Shown here: positions 24,306 to 34,145 of the stretch, piece after piece
Layout: every line of letters starts with the position of its first letter
Numbering within the stretch: the first letter of the stretch is position 1
Source: Hordeum vulgare subsp. vulgare
Lineage: Eukaryota; Streptophyta; Magnoliopsida; Poales; Poaceae
Direction: 5' to 3'
NCBI RefSeq assembly: GCF_904849725.1
Contig: NC_058522.1
Location: forward strand, 198,135,986-198,199,985
DNA length: 64,000 nt
Translations under genes and position numbers: made by a program
The notes under the pieces: model-generated
Told to the model about the DNA's origin: nothing
Database searches by the model: none
Seen by the model: the letters and a program-made list of their open reading frames with translations, nothing else

Positions 24306-26234
24306 CATGAAGGTGAGTGGAAGGAAGGTGGAGCGATAGTTGCAATCCGCGGTGATGGACACGTATGAAAATAAATGGACTCGGATTAGATGTTCGTGTA
24401 CAAAATGCAAAGAAAGAAGATTTAAACCCTTTTGATGGTGGTTGTTTGAAGGCCCACTTGCTGATCAATGGTTTCATGGATGGCTATACTCGGTGGATAA
24501 GTGAAGATGATTATGAGGACGTCCACATGGCAGGGAATAACGACATGGGACTTAACAAAGAGATGACCGATCGACACGAAGACGATCGCACCAGACACGG
24601 CGGTGGTGAAGAGTCCGAACACGGTGGCGGGGGAGAGTCCAGAAACGGCGGCGGAGAGGATTCTGGACACGGCGAAGAACCAGAGTCTGGACATGGCGGA
24701 GAAGAGGAGACGAACATGCCGCAGACTTCAACACTGCTAAGTTAAGTCATGCAGGACCCTCATGTTCGAGACCTCCTTCGCAAGAGTCCGACTAGTGACA
24801 GAGTTGCTTCTAGAGAGGAGGCCAAGCTGGCGCAACTTGAAGTAGACTCGAAGACTCCATTATATGACGGTTGTGATCCCAAGGTTACCCTCTTGAGTTT
24901 CATGCTAGAAATTATAAAGACGAAGGCCAAAAATAAACGGACAAACAAAATCCTCAATGATAATTTGAAGTATCTACATAATAATGTTCTTCCCGCGGGG
25001 AACCTGTGTCCTACTAGTGTCGATGAGGCCAAGAAAATTGTTTCCCTCTTGATCTGCCACACAGTAATACCATGCATGCTTTAACGATTGCATCATTTAT
25101 CGAGGGGAGCATGCGGAAAAATCTAGGTGTCCAGAGTGCAATGCTTCTCGATACAAGAAGGAAGGAAAGAAAGCTCCTCGAAAAGTTGTATCGTAGTATC
25201 CGATCACTCCCCATCTGCAGCAGTATTTCGTAGATCCTAAGGAAGCAAAGCTCATGCGCTGGCACGCGGATAGGAAGAAGCCCTATGATGGAGATGATCC
25301 CAAGCTGAGACACCTCACGGATGCTAGCGAGTGGAGATCATTAAACGCCAAATATCGAATTTTCGGAGAAGATGCAAGGAGAATCGTGCTTGGTGTGTGT
25401 ACCGATGGCATGAATCCGTTTGGTAAGCAGAGCACCAACCACAGCACACGGCCCGTATTTGTATGGATGTACGACCTCCCCCATGGAAGTATATGAAGAC
25501 AAAGTACATACACATGAGCATCCTGATTCAAGGGCCGAAACAACCGGGAAATAATATTAACCTGTATATGGGGCTTCTGAAAGAGGAGCTAGACACTTTA
25601 TGGAAATCTCCGACAAGACATGGGACGCCATCATAAGAGAATATTTATATATTAGAGTTGTGATGATGATGACGGTGCACGACTATCTCGGTTACGGGTG
25701 CACCTTAGGCCAGGTGTGCCACGAATACCGCGGATGCACAAGGTGCATGGATGATACAACGTCTCAGCAGCTTACGTCAATGAAAGATGGCGGGTCTACG
25801 AAAATCGTGTACATGGGCATCATAGATGGCTCGAAAAAGATGTCCCTGGAGAAAATGTGGAGATCTATTCAATGGTTTGGCTGAGCATTGAGGACCTCCA
25901 CGTAAAAGGAGCAACACCAAAATCAACAAGTTGTTGAATAACTGGTAACAGTGCCCCGTGCCGGGAGAGATGGAAAAGGAGCTAGAGCCCGTGACAAAGG
26001 TATGGAAAATAAGGTCTATTTTCTGGGACTTGGAGTAATGGCCCAATCACGACACGCCTCATTTCCTTGATAAAATGCATATCATGAAGAATGTCCTCGA
26101 GAGCATGCTTGGCACACTATTGAACATGTCGGAGAAGACCAAGGATGGTCCGAAGGCAAGGAAAGACTTGGAAGATTTGGAGATCAGGGGGATCTCCACA
26201 TGCCCCGTAAGAAGTCGACGGAGGAGACGGAGAT
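24306..26234 (+). pseudogene. CACTA TNP2 transposase pseudogene, N-terminal part
   Basis: From ATG 24306 the frame soon meets a stop, then reads CSCTKCKERR and, in the next frame, FDGGCLKAHLLINGF and GYTRWISEDD: the transposase-associated Cys-rich domain. LLSFMLEIIKTKAK and NDNLKYLHNNVLPAGN (about 24,890-25,010) are the start of the TNP2 core. FGEDARRIVLGVCTDGMNPF, then PVFVWMYDLP, then YIHMSILIQGPKQPG (25,360-25,545) are the central core. HDYLGYGCTLGQVC and GCTRCMDDTT (25,680-25,765) and a HIMKNVLESMLGTLLNM motif near 26,075 follow. TNP2 would bind the TIRs and cut the element out in the nucleus. Frameshifts and stops occur at several points, including a G-run change near 26,190. The gene is cut at 26,234 by the gypsy insertion and resumes at 30,813. 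Confidence 0.85.
26230..26234. repeat. Target duplication GAGAT, left copy
   Basis: GAGAT here and at 30813-30817 flanks the gypsy insertion. The next bases on the inner side are TGATGA on the left and CTATCA on the right, so the insert has the expected TG...CA ends. Confidence 0.75.
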
Positions 26235-26244
26235 TGATGAGGAC

Positions 26245-27049
26245 ATCAACACCATTCGCCAAGAGCACACCTTTCGGGCCCGCATAGAGCTCTTCTTGAT
26301 CCATGGCATCTACAAGGCAAACACATGAGGTTATCTGTCGTTGTTGCAAGGGTGGAGGTCATTATGCAAGAGAGTGCCCATCCAAGCGTGTGATGATTAT
26401 TACTGAGGATGGTGGATATGACTCCACTAGTGATTATGACGAGGAGACTCTAGTTCTTATTGCAAGTGAAGAACAGGGTGTAGATGATACTGAATAAGAG
26501 ACACAATACATGGCTGCTGACTATGCCGACAGGTATGAAAGCTTTGTTGCTCAACGTGTTTTAAGTGTGCAGGTAACACAAGCTGAGCAAAATCGGAGGC
26601 ACAACTTGTTCCATACTAAGGGAGTGGTAAAGGAATGTTCTATTCACATAATCATCGATGGAGGGAGTTGCAACAACTTAGCTAGCATGGAGATGGTGGA
26701 GAAGTTGTTTCTCACCACCAGACCACATCCTCATCCTTATTATATCCAGTGGTTCAACAACAGTGGCAAGGTTAAGGTAACACGTACTGTACGTGTGCAT
26801 TTTAACATTGCTACATATTATGATTTTGTTGATTGTAATGTGGTATCCAGGCATGCATGCACCGTTTTACTTGGTAGACCATGGCAATTTGATAAAAATT
26901 ATGTACACCATGGTAGAACAAATCATTATTCTTTTATTCATAAGGATCAGATTATAACTTTACTTCCTATGTCTCTTGAACATATTATGAAAGATGACAT
27001 TGCTAGAGCTAGTAAAGAAAAACAGGACCTGCATAAGAGTGAAAATTAG
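26245..27049 (+). pseudogene. Gypsy gag C-terminus and protease (broken)
   Basis: The reading from 26303 has the zinc knuckle CRCCKGGGHYAREC (Cys12, Cys15, His20, Cys25), then an acidic part ending at a stop at 26495. The next open frame (26510-27049) holds IIIDGGSCNNLAS near codon 50, the aspartic protease site of this gypsy group (DGG in place of the more common DTG/DSG), then a conserved LLGRPWQFD motif near 26,870. Upstream bases 26,245-26,302 keep the TPFAKSTPFGPA end of gag with a stop. Protease would cut the polyprotein. A stop at 27047 separates it from RT. Confidence 0.85.
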
Positions 27050-27166
27050 ATTATAGCAAAGGAATTTGAGCAACACAATAAGCCTACTTAATCATCATCT
27101 AGTGTTGCCTGTGAAATAAAACTGAAGACTCGTTGTTTACTTGCCACTAAATCTGATATTACTCAT

Positions 27167-28746
27167 TTGGATATTACTACATTTGTTTGCTATGCTTTCG
27201 TATGCAAAGAGGTATTATTTTCATTTGAGGACATGACACCCTCTTTGCCTCCCGTTGTCATTAACATTTTGCAGGAGTTCACTAACGTCTTTCCACAAGA
27301 CGTGCCACCAGGATTACCACCTATTAGAGGGATTGAGCATCAGATTGACTTAATTCCTGGTGCATCGCTATCCAACCGTGCACCGTACCATACCAATCAA
27401 GAGGAGACGAAGGATATTATGCGTCAAGTACATGAGCTGCTCGACAAAGGTTATATACGTGAATCTCTTAGTCCTTGTGTTGTTCCTATTATTCTTGTGC
27501 CGAAAAAGGATGGTACATCGCGTATGTGTGTTGATTGTAGAGGAATTAATATATTACTATTTGCTATCGTCATACTATTCCTAGGCTAGATGATATGCTT
27601 GATGAATTAAGTGGCTCTACGATTTTCTCCAAAGTTGATTTGCATAGTGGATACCATCAAATTCGTATGAAATTGGGAGATGAATGGAAAATGACATTTA
27701 AAACTAAGTTTGGATTATATGAGTGGTTAGTTATGCCATTTGGATTGACTAATACACCTAGAACTTTCATGAGATTAATGAATGAGGTTTTACGTGCTTT
27801 CATTGGACGATTTGTGGTAGTCTACTTTGATGATATACTGATTTATAGTAGATCTTCGGAGGAACACTTGGATCATTTGCGTGCTGTTTTTATTGCTCTA
27901 CGTGATGCACGTTTGTCTGATAACCTTGGGAAGTGCACCTTTTGCGCAGACCGAGTATCTTTTCTTGGCTATGTTGTTACTCCACAGGGAATTGAAGTTG
28001 ATAAAGCCAATATTGAAGCTATTGAGAGTTGGCCGCAGCCCAAAACGGTCACACAAGTGAGGAGTTTCCTTAGATTTGCGAGGTTTTATAGGCGTTTTAT
28101 GAGAGATTTCAGCACCATCGCTGCACCTCTCAATGAGCTTACAAAAAAGTATATGTCTTATTCTTGGGGTACCGCACAGGAAGAAGCCTTCACGGTTTTG
28201 AAAGATAAGTTAACACATGCTCCTTTACTCCAACTTCCTGATTTTCATAAGACTTTCGAGCCTAAATGTGATGCTTGTGGAATTGGATTAGGAGGTGTGT
28301 TCTTACAAGATGGTAAACCTATTGCATACTTTTCTGAAAAATTAAGTGGGCCTAGTCTAAATTATTCTACTTATGATAAGGAATTATATGCTCTTATTCG
28401 GACTTTGGAAACATGGCAACATTATTTATGGCCCAAAGAATTTGTCATACATTCTGATCATAAATCTTTGAAACACATTAAAAGTCAAGAAAAACTGGAC
28501 TATAGACATGCTAAATGGGTTGAATTCATTGAGACTTTCCCGTACATCATTAAACACAAGAAGGGTAAAGAAAATGTTATTGCTCATGATTTGTCTCATC
28601 GTTATAGTATGCTTTCACAACTTGACATTAAAATATTTGCTTTGGAGACCATCAAAGATCAGTATGTGCATGATGATGATTTCAAAGATGTGTTGGAGAA
28701 TTGTAAAGAAGGGAGAACATGGAACAAGTTCATCATTAATAATTGA
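27167..28746 (+). pseudogene. Gypsy reverse transcriptase and RNase H (frameshifted)
   Basis: Two open stretches belong to one domain set. 27167-27589 holds the RT start (LPPIRGIEHQIDLIPGASLS, DKGYIRESLSPCVVP, VPKKDGTSRMCVDCR). After a frameshift, 27595-28746 (383 codons) holds RT from [13 protein letters not shown] through VMPFGLTN to the catalytic YFDD at codons 77-80 (27823-27834). RNase H follows with its acidic residues in [25 protein letters not shown] and IAHDLSHR. The 383-codon part has no stops and is the best-preserved gypsy ORF in the window. The product would copy element RNA into DNA. Confidence 0.92.
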
Positions 28747-30072
28747 TTTGTGTTTCGTGCTAACAAGATATGCATTCCAGCTATCTCTGTTTGTCTTTTG
28801 TTGTTACAGGAGGCGCATGGAGGAGGATTGATGGGACACTTTGTCGTAAAGAAGACGGAGGACGTACTTGCTACACATTTCCTTTAGCCAAAGATGCGAC
28901 GGGATGTTGAGCGTTTTGTTGCTCGCTGCACGACATGTCAAAAAGCGAAGTCACGACTCAATCCTCATGGTTTATATATGAATTTTACTGTACCTGGTGT
29001 TCCTTGGGAGGATATATCTATGGACATTGTTTTAGGGTTACCTCGAACAAAGTAGGGGAGGGATAGCATATTTATTGTCGTGGACAGATTTTCAAAAATG
29101 GCACACTTTATACCATGTCATAAAAGTGATGATGCCACTAATCTGGCTGATTTGTTCTTTCGTGAAATTATTCGATTGCATGGTGTACCAAATACGATCA
29201 TTTCAGACCGTGATGCTAAATTTCTTAGCCAGTTTTGGCGATGTTTCTGGGCAAAGTTGGGGACAAAATTACATTTTAGTACTACATGTCACCCCCAAAC
29301 TGATGGACAAACTGAAGTAGTCAATAGATCTTTTTCTACTTTGCTTAGGGCTGTTTTGAAGAACAATCTAAAATTGTGGGAAGAATGCTTGCCTCATATA
29401 GAAATGGCTTATAATCGTTCGGTGCATTCTACTACAAAGATGTGTCCTTTTGAAGTTCTGTACGGTTTCCTACCTCTTGCACCTATTTATTTGTTACCTC
29501 TTCCATCTTTGGAGAAGGTTAATTTTGATGCTAAAGAATGTGCTGATTTGATATTAAATATGCATGAGTTTACTAAGGAAAACATTGAGCGCATGAATGC
29601 TAAATATAAACTTGTTGAAGATAAGGGTAGAAAACATGTTGTCTTTGCACCTTGAGATCTTGTTTGGTTGCATTTGCGTAAGGATAGGTTTCTTGATTTT
29701 CACAAGTCAAAGCTAATGCCGCGTGCTGATGGTCCTTTCAACGTGTTAGAGAAAATAAATGATAATGCATATAGACTTGAGCTGCCTGTAGATTTTGGGG
29801 TTAGTCCCACTTTAAACATTGCGGATTTGAAGCCATATTTTGGTGAGGAAGATGAGCTTCCGTCGAGGACGACTTCAGTTCAAGAAGGGGAGTATGATGA
29901 GTACATCAACACCAATGTTACACCCATAGCCCCAGCTCCTATACATACTGGACCAGTTACTAAAGCTCGTGCACGCCAATTGAATTACCAGGTACTTTCA
30001 TTTCTTGGGAATACTTCTAATGTTCATGAACATATGATGCTGCCTAAGTTAGATACTTTTTTGTGCTCATGA
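28747..30072 (+). pseudogene. Gypsy integrase and C-terminal domain (broken)
   Basis: The zinc-binding region is read from about 28,808 (H-x-H then CTTCQKAK near 28,935), crossing a TAG near 28,887. MDIVLGLP near 29,020 holds the first catalytic Asp, and a TAG at 29053 follows. The open part 29080-29655 begins DRFSKMAHF and has ISDRDAKF (second Asp) and HPQTDGQTEVVNRSF (catalytic Glu). After a TGA near 29,653 the C-terminal part (29668-30072) has FHKSKLMPRADGPFNVLEKI, NDNAYRLELP and IADLKPYFGEEDE. This is the usual integrase tail of cereal gypsy elements. I see no clear chromodomain. Integrase would insert the DNA copy. Confidence 0.88.
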
Positions 30073-30812
30073 ATGAATGACCTAGAATGGACAAGAAGGA
30101 TTTCCATTGGAGCGGGATCAGGCATGGAGAAGAAGGTGCACGCGCGGGAGAGAACAATGGAGCTTCCATTGGTGATTTTCGCACTTTAAAGCCACCATAA
30201 GGAAAGCATGAAGGCTTTGGAGAAATATTCAAGACGCCACATTGTAAATTTCGTTCATAGGCTATTATAGGTGTTGAGCCACCTTATTTTTGGTCCAGGC
30301 CCATGTAATTTCTAAATACCATAATATAGGCTATTTTTAGAGTTCGCATGTGTGGGGAAACCGAGTTTAGGGTTGTTTTCGGACCCCTGCTCCAAGGGTC
30401 ACGAAATTGCCTCTCTATTCACTCATATATACAGCCGTTAGGGCACCGTTTAGACTTGGGTTTTGTTTAGATTACAAGTTCGCCATATCTGCAACTTTGC
30501 GTTCTTCGTTTGTGTTCTATGACCAGACAAAGGCGTCACAGAACCCCACCTTCATCAATAAAGCTTTCCTCTTATATTTGCAATATCTTGATTGCAATCT
30601 TAGTTTCCTGCTTGGTCTTCATTTGCCTGCAGGAAACAGACCTTCATAGTCAGGTTGATCGTGCATCGACATGGTCAATAACCTCTCGGAGTTGGTTTCG
30701 CGATTGCTAAGGCGCGATGTCCTCACACGTTTGTAGTCGGATTGTCAAAGCTGAATCTACCAAAACGAAACCACCATCTCATCAAAAGATAGGGACAACT
30801 TCGCCTCTATCA
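30073..30812 (+). mobile_element. Gypsy 3' region and 3' LTR
   Basis: This non-coding 740 bp follows the last pol codon. It contains TATATA near 30,426, AATAAAG near 30,557, and an end CTCTATCA next to the GAGAT duplication. The LTR start within it is not certain because the 5' LTR is deleted and cannot be compared. Confidence 0.6.
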
Positions 30813-31930
30813 GAGATGGAGACGACGACGGGGCCAATGGGAAGAAAAGTCAACAAGAAGGAGGAGAATTGTTTCCCCCCTTCTTGCTTCACCTTATGTC
30901 CGAAGGAGAATGATCAATTCCTGAAGCGCCTTACGGGAATCAAAGTCAGTACCGGTTACTGTGGGACCATAAGCAGATTTCTAGGCACTAAGAAGAAAAG
31001 GTTTAGTGGGATGAAGTCTCATGAGTGTCACAGGATGATGATGCAGATACTCCCAGTTGCCATTAGAGGGATAATGGACAAGCACATCCATGAGACGCTT
31101 ACTGGTCTCTGCAACTTCTTCGACATTATCTCTGGAAAGTCCATCAGTGTAAAGCAGATCCGAAGGCTACAGGAAGAGATTGTTGTCATACTATGTGAGC
31201 TTGAGATTTACTTCCCGCCCGCGTTCTTTGACATCATGGTGCATCCGTGTGTCAACATCGTGGACGACACCATTGACCTCGGGCCAACATTCCTTCACAA
31301 GAAGATGTCGTTTGAGAGGATGAATGGGGTCATCAAAGGATTCGTTCATAACATGTCCCGTCCCGAGGGGAGCATCGTCCAGGGGTATCTGGCCGAAGAG
31401 TGCATCTCCTTTCATGAGAATTACATAGCAAAGAAGACCCTACTGTTGGTTTGCCCATCAACAAGCACCATGGGAGGCTTGGAGGAGAAGGTCACCACAA
31501 CGGCCGGAGGGAATTGCACGTGGACTACTCGGATCGATGGGGCGACTTTGACAGGGCTAAATTAGTAGTGCTACAAAACCTAGATGTGGTAGATGATTAT
31601 GTGACACTAGACAAATAAATCATCGCAAAGAAGTACCATGATGAGGGGATGCACAAGACGGACGACGAAGTTACTATAGAGCACAACGCCACTTTCTTGT
31701 GTTGGTTCAAAGAGTAGGTTCGTTCTAATCCCCCGGAAGAGGGCAGTGCAGACGAGTTTCTCATACACGTCTTAGCATATGGCCCCGCGCCCAAACTCGT
31801 GTCCTATGAGGCATACAATATCAACGGGTACACGTTCTAGACGGAGGCCAAAGACGTGGACACTGATTACTAGAACTCAGGGGTGACAATTGAATGCGCG
31901 ACAGACTCCAACGACACAACTTAAATTTTC
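30813..31930 (+). pseudogene. CACTA TNP2 transposase, C-terminal part (DUF4218 region)
   Basis: After the gypsy insert the transposase resumes with KKEENCFPPSCFTLCPKEND. It then gives GMKSHECHRMMMQILPVAIR, IRRLQEEIVVILCELEIYFP and PPAFFDIMVHPCVNIVDD (31,010-31,270). Next come FERMNGVIKGFVHNMSRPEG (31,315-31,375) and SIVQGYLAEECISF. This is the DUF4218-type C-terminal region of TNP2. Open from 30717 to 31565 in this frame, it then has stops (for example 31,563 and several to 31,920). Read with 24306-26234 it forms one gene. Confidence 0.88.
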
Positions 31931-32403
31931 TACGGAAGGATCGAAGAGATGTGGGAGCTTAACTATGTTGGAAGGCATGAGCGATGATGTTCCATGTCAG
32001 GTGGGCTAAGGCCGTCGTAAGAGAAAACAAGTATTTCACTACCATGTCTATACCCGACGCAAAGAGCGCTACCGTGAACGTTAACGTCATCGCCAAAAAT
32101 GAGCCATGGATACACGCTAAGCACAAGACACAATGCTTCTTCATAACCGATCCGACCAATCCCAGCAATGTTGTCATGAGGAGAGGAAAAAGTAACATCA
32201 TCGGAATTTATGGAGTAGCCAACGAGGTAGATTAGGACCAATACGGCAACCCGATGAGGTAAGATGACGACGACGACAAAGCATATGTGAAAAGAAGAAT
32301 CAAGACTACATTACCTAAGAAAGATGGTACTCCATGGTGCCGAAATAGAAGAATTAACAAAATGAACAACAAAGGAAAGAAGCTCAATGTGAAACGTCTT
32401 TGA
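31931..32403 (+). pseudogene. DUF4216 region of the CACTA transposase gene
   Basis: The reading starts with FYGRIEEMWELNYV, changes frame, and continues as 31984-32235 with MMFHVRWAKAVVRENKYFTT, AKNEPWIHAKHKTQCFFITD and NIIGIYGVANEVD. A stop then interrupts it, and an acidic/basic tail follows to TGA 32401-32403. DUF4216 is commonly the last domain of plant CACTA TNP2 genes; its role is unknown. Order and strand match TNP2. Confidence 0.82.
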
Positions 32404-32865
32404 CGCAGCCAAAGTTATCCGAATTGTGACGCAAGTCTTCGATTCTTACGAGTTTATGATCCAAATTAGCCCCTCCGATTCTACGATTTTGCTCACAGAA
32501 TCTTAGTTTCTACAATCCTAGTAGTGATGATTCTACGATTCACGATCCTACCAATAGAGCTCCGATCCGATTTAGAATCACGATTCACGCAACTGAGAAA
32601 CAATCATTTATATATATGTATGTATTTTTTGTACAAAACAACACATGGTTCCGGTAATATTTGTGCGGTGTGGGAGGGAGACGTACGTTCTCATCGTCGA
32701 CTCCGTGCGAGAGGCCGTACCGATAAATACTAAAAACAAAAAACAAAAACAAAAGGGAGAAAGCAATACAAAAGAAAAGAAAACAGAAAATGAAAGAAGA
32801 ATAAAAATAAAAAATATTAAAGAAAAATAATAAGAAGGAAAAAATAATGAAAATTATGTTAGCAG
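32404..32865. other. AT-rich spacer with GATTCTACGATT words
   Basis: This non-coding stretch after the transposase stop has several imperfect copies of GATTCTACGATTC between 32,440 and 32,590, then an A-rich tract of AAAAGAAAA words at 32,730-32,850. No gene is visible. It may be the transposase 3' UTR. Confidence 0.5.
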
Positions 32866-33035
32866 TAGCGCTGGATTGGTAAAAGCGCTACTGCTAACTT
32901 AGCGGTAGTGCTGGAACCAATCTAGCGCTACTGCTATTTGTTCTAAGGCCTTTAACAATAGCGTTGGATTAGAACCAACGCTACTGCTAAGTTAGCAGTA
33001 GCGCTGGAAACAATCCAGCGTTACTACTATCTTTA
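32866..33035. repeat. Internal subterminal-type array of the CACTA element
   Basis: Alternating copies of GTTAGCAGTAGCGCTGG and its complement CAGCGCTACTGCTAAC occupy ~170 bp, very like the array at 37,500-37,690. A CT-rich stretch (CTCCCTCCACTCCCTCC) follows, as after the 5' array at 23,700. Such an array in the middle is unexpected for one simple CACTA element. Confidence 0.7.
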
Positions 33036-33099
33036 CTAAACCGGCTCAACAATTTCTAACTCCCTCCACTCCCTCCACTCGTGCCTCTCTCCCTAATAC

Positions 33100-33720
33100 C
33101 CTCTTACAGTGTCACCGCCGCCGCCTCCCCCTACTGTGCTCGCCGCCGCTGCCCCCCTTTTGTGCTTGCCGCCGCCGCGGCCAGATGCCGCTGCCCCTCT
33201 AGATATTGCCGCCACCCTCCAGAAAATGCCGCCCCATCCAGGTAACGACGCCGCCACCATCTCCCGCTCGCCCCTCAATCCCCTCCAAAAGAAGAAGAAG
33301 GAGAATAAGAAGAGGAGAAGTAGAAGAAGAGGAGGAGGAGAAGAAGAGGACGAGGAGAGGAGAAGAGGAAATAGAGGAGAAGTATTATTTCGTGCTAGGT
33401 TAACTCTTTTATTATTATTATTTTCATTTAATTGCTATTGTTATTAGGTTTTTGATAGGTTATTAGGGTTAGTAATATTTAGAATTATCTTAGGGTTAGG
33501 AGAATAAGAAGAGGAGGAGAGGAGAAGAAGAGGAAAAATAGAAGAAGAGGAGAAGTAGAAGAAGAGGAGAAGTAGAAGAAAAAGAGGATAAGAAGAAGAG
33601 GAGAAGAAAAGAGGAAGAAGAAGAAGAAGAAGAAGAAGAAGAAGAAGAAGAGAAGAAAAGGAAGAACAAGAGGAGGAGAAAAAGAATAAAATAAAGGAGG
33701 AGGTGAAGAAATAAGTTAGC
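33100..33720. repeat. CCG-rich then GAA/GAG-rich low-complexity tract
   Basis: 33,110-33,290 is rich in CCGCCG and CCCC words. 33,290-33,370 and 33,490-33,715 are nearly pure purine (GAAGAAGAG, GGAGGAG). ORFs through it are composed of Lys/Glu/Arg runs and are not convincing genes. Confidence 0.75.
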
Positions 33721-33892
33721 TAGTGTGGTAGGTTAAATCCGTTTTTAACTTTTTTGTCATTTAATTGCCATGGGTATTTATTTTGCTTGCTAAGTTTGTG
33801 TTAATTCATCACATATTGTTTTGTGTTAATTAAATACTCCGGGAAGTAATGTTGGTCTTTTTTGCTAGAATGTCTGAGTGGCCTATGTTCTG

Positions 33893-34064
33893 CCAGAATG
33901 TTGATTCATTTCCATTCCGGCAAATTTCACACGCTCCATATGTCCATTTTTTAGCAAAGGTCATGCCAAAAATTTCCGTGAATTTCGGCTTGACTTGTGC
34001 TAGAAACTAGGACATATGGAGTGCCGGGGAATTGCCGGAAAGGGGAATGAATCAACATTCTGAC
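33893..34064. repeat. Imperfect hairpin leader before the second CACTA gene
   Basis: The left arm (about 33,895-33,947, AGAATGTTGATTCATTTCC...) is the reverse complement of the right arm (about 34,010-34,063, ...GGAATGAATCAACATTCT) with few mismatches. They are separated by a ~60-bp loop. The left arm also matches the leader at 24,160-24,245 in front of the transposase. Confidence 0.75.
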
Positions 34065-34145
34065 CAAATATAGTCCCCCTTTTATTATTCATGTTATTCG
34101 GTCTAGAATTAAACTATTATAGTTAAATACTCATACGAAATTAAT

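Larger units (their letters stand above)
26235..30812 (+). mobile_element. Ty3/gypsy element, 5' truncated, inserted in CACTA TNP2
   Basis: The insertion starts TGATGA and ends CTCTATCA between perfect GAGAT duplications. The 3' half is complete (RT, RNase H, integrase, C-terminal tail, ~700 bp of LTR-like sequence). At the left, the sequence goes within a few bases into the last part of gag (STPFAKSTPFGPA), so the 5' LTR, primer-binding site and most of gag have been deleted. Integrase follows RNase H, the gypsy order. The family resembles the CRM/chromovirus-type gypsy elements of cereals in its pol sequence, but this was not tested. Confidence 0.8.

Noticed and set aside
24511..24734. Pro/Ser-rich ORFs opposite the transposase N-terminus
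   Set aside because: Mirror frames of an acidic Gly/Glu-rich transposase linker.
33093..33447. ORFs of Pro/Ala/Lys/Glu runs
   Set aside because: Low-complexity CCG and GAA tract without conserved residues.
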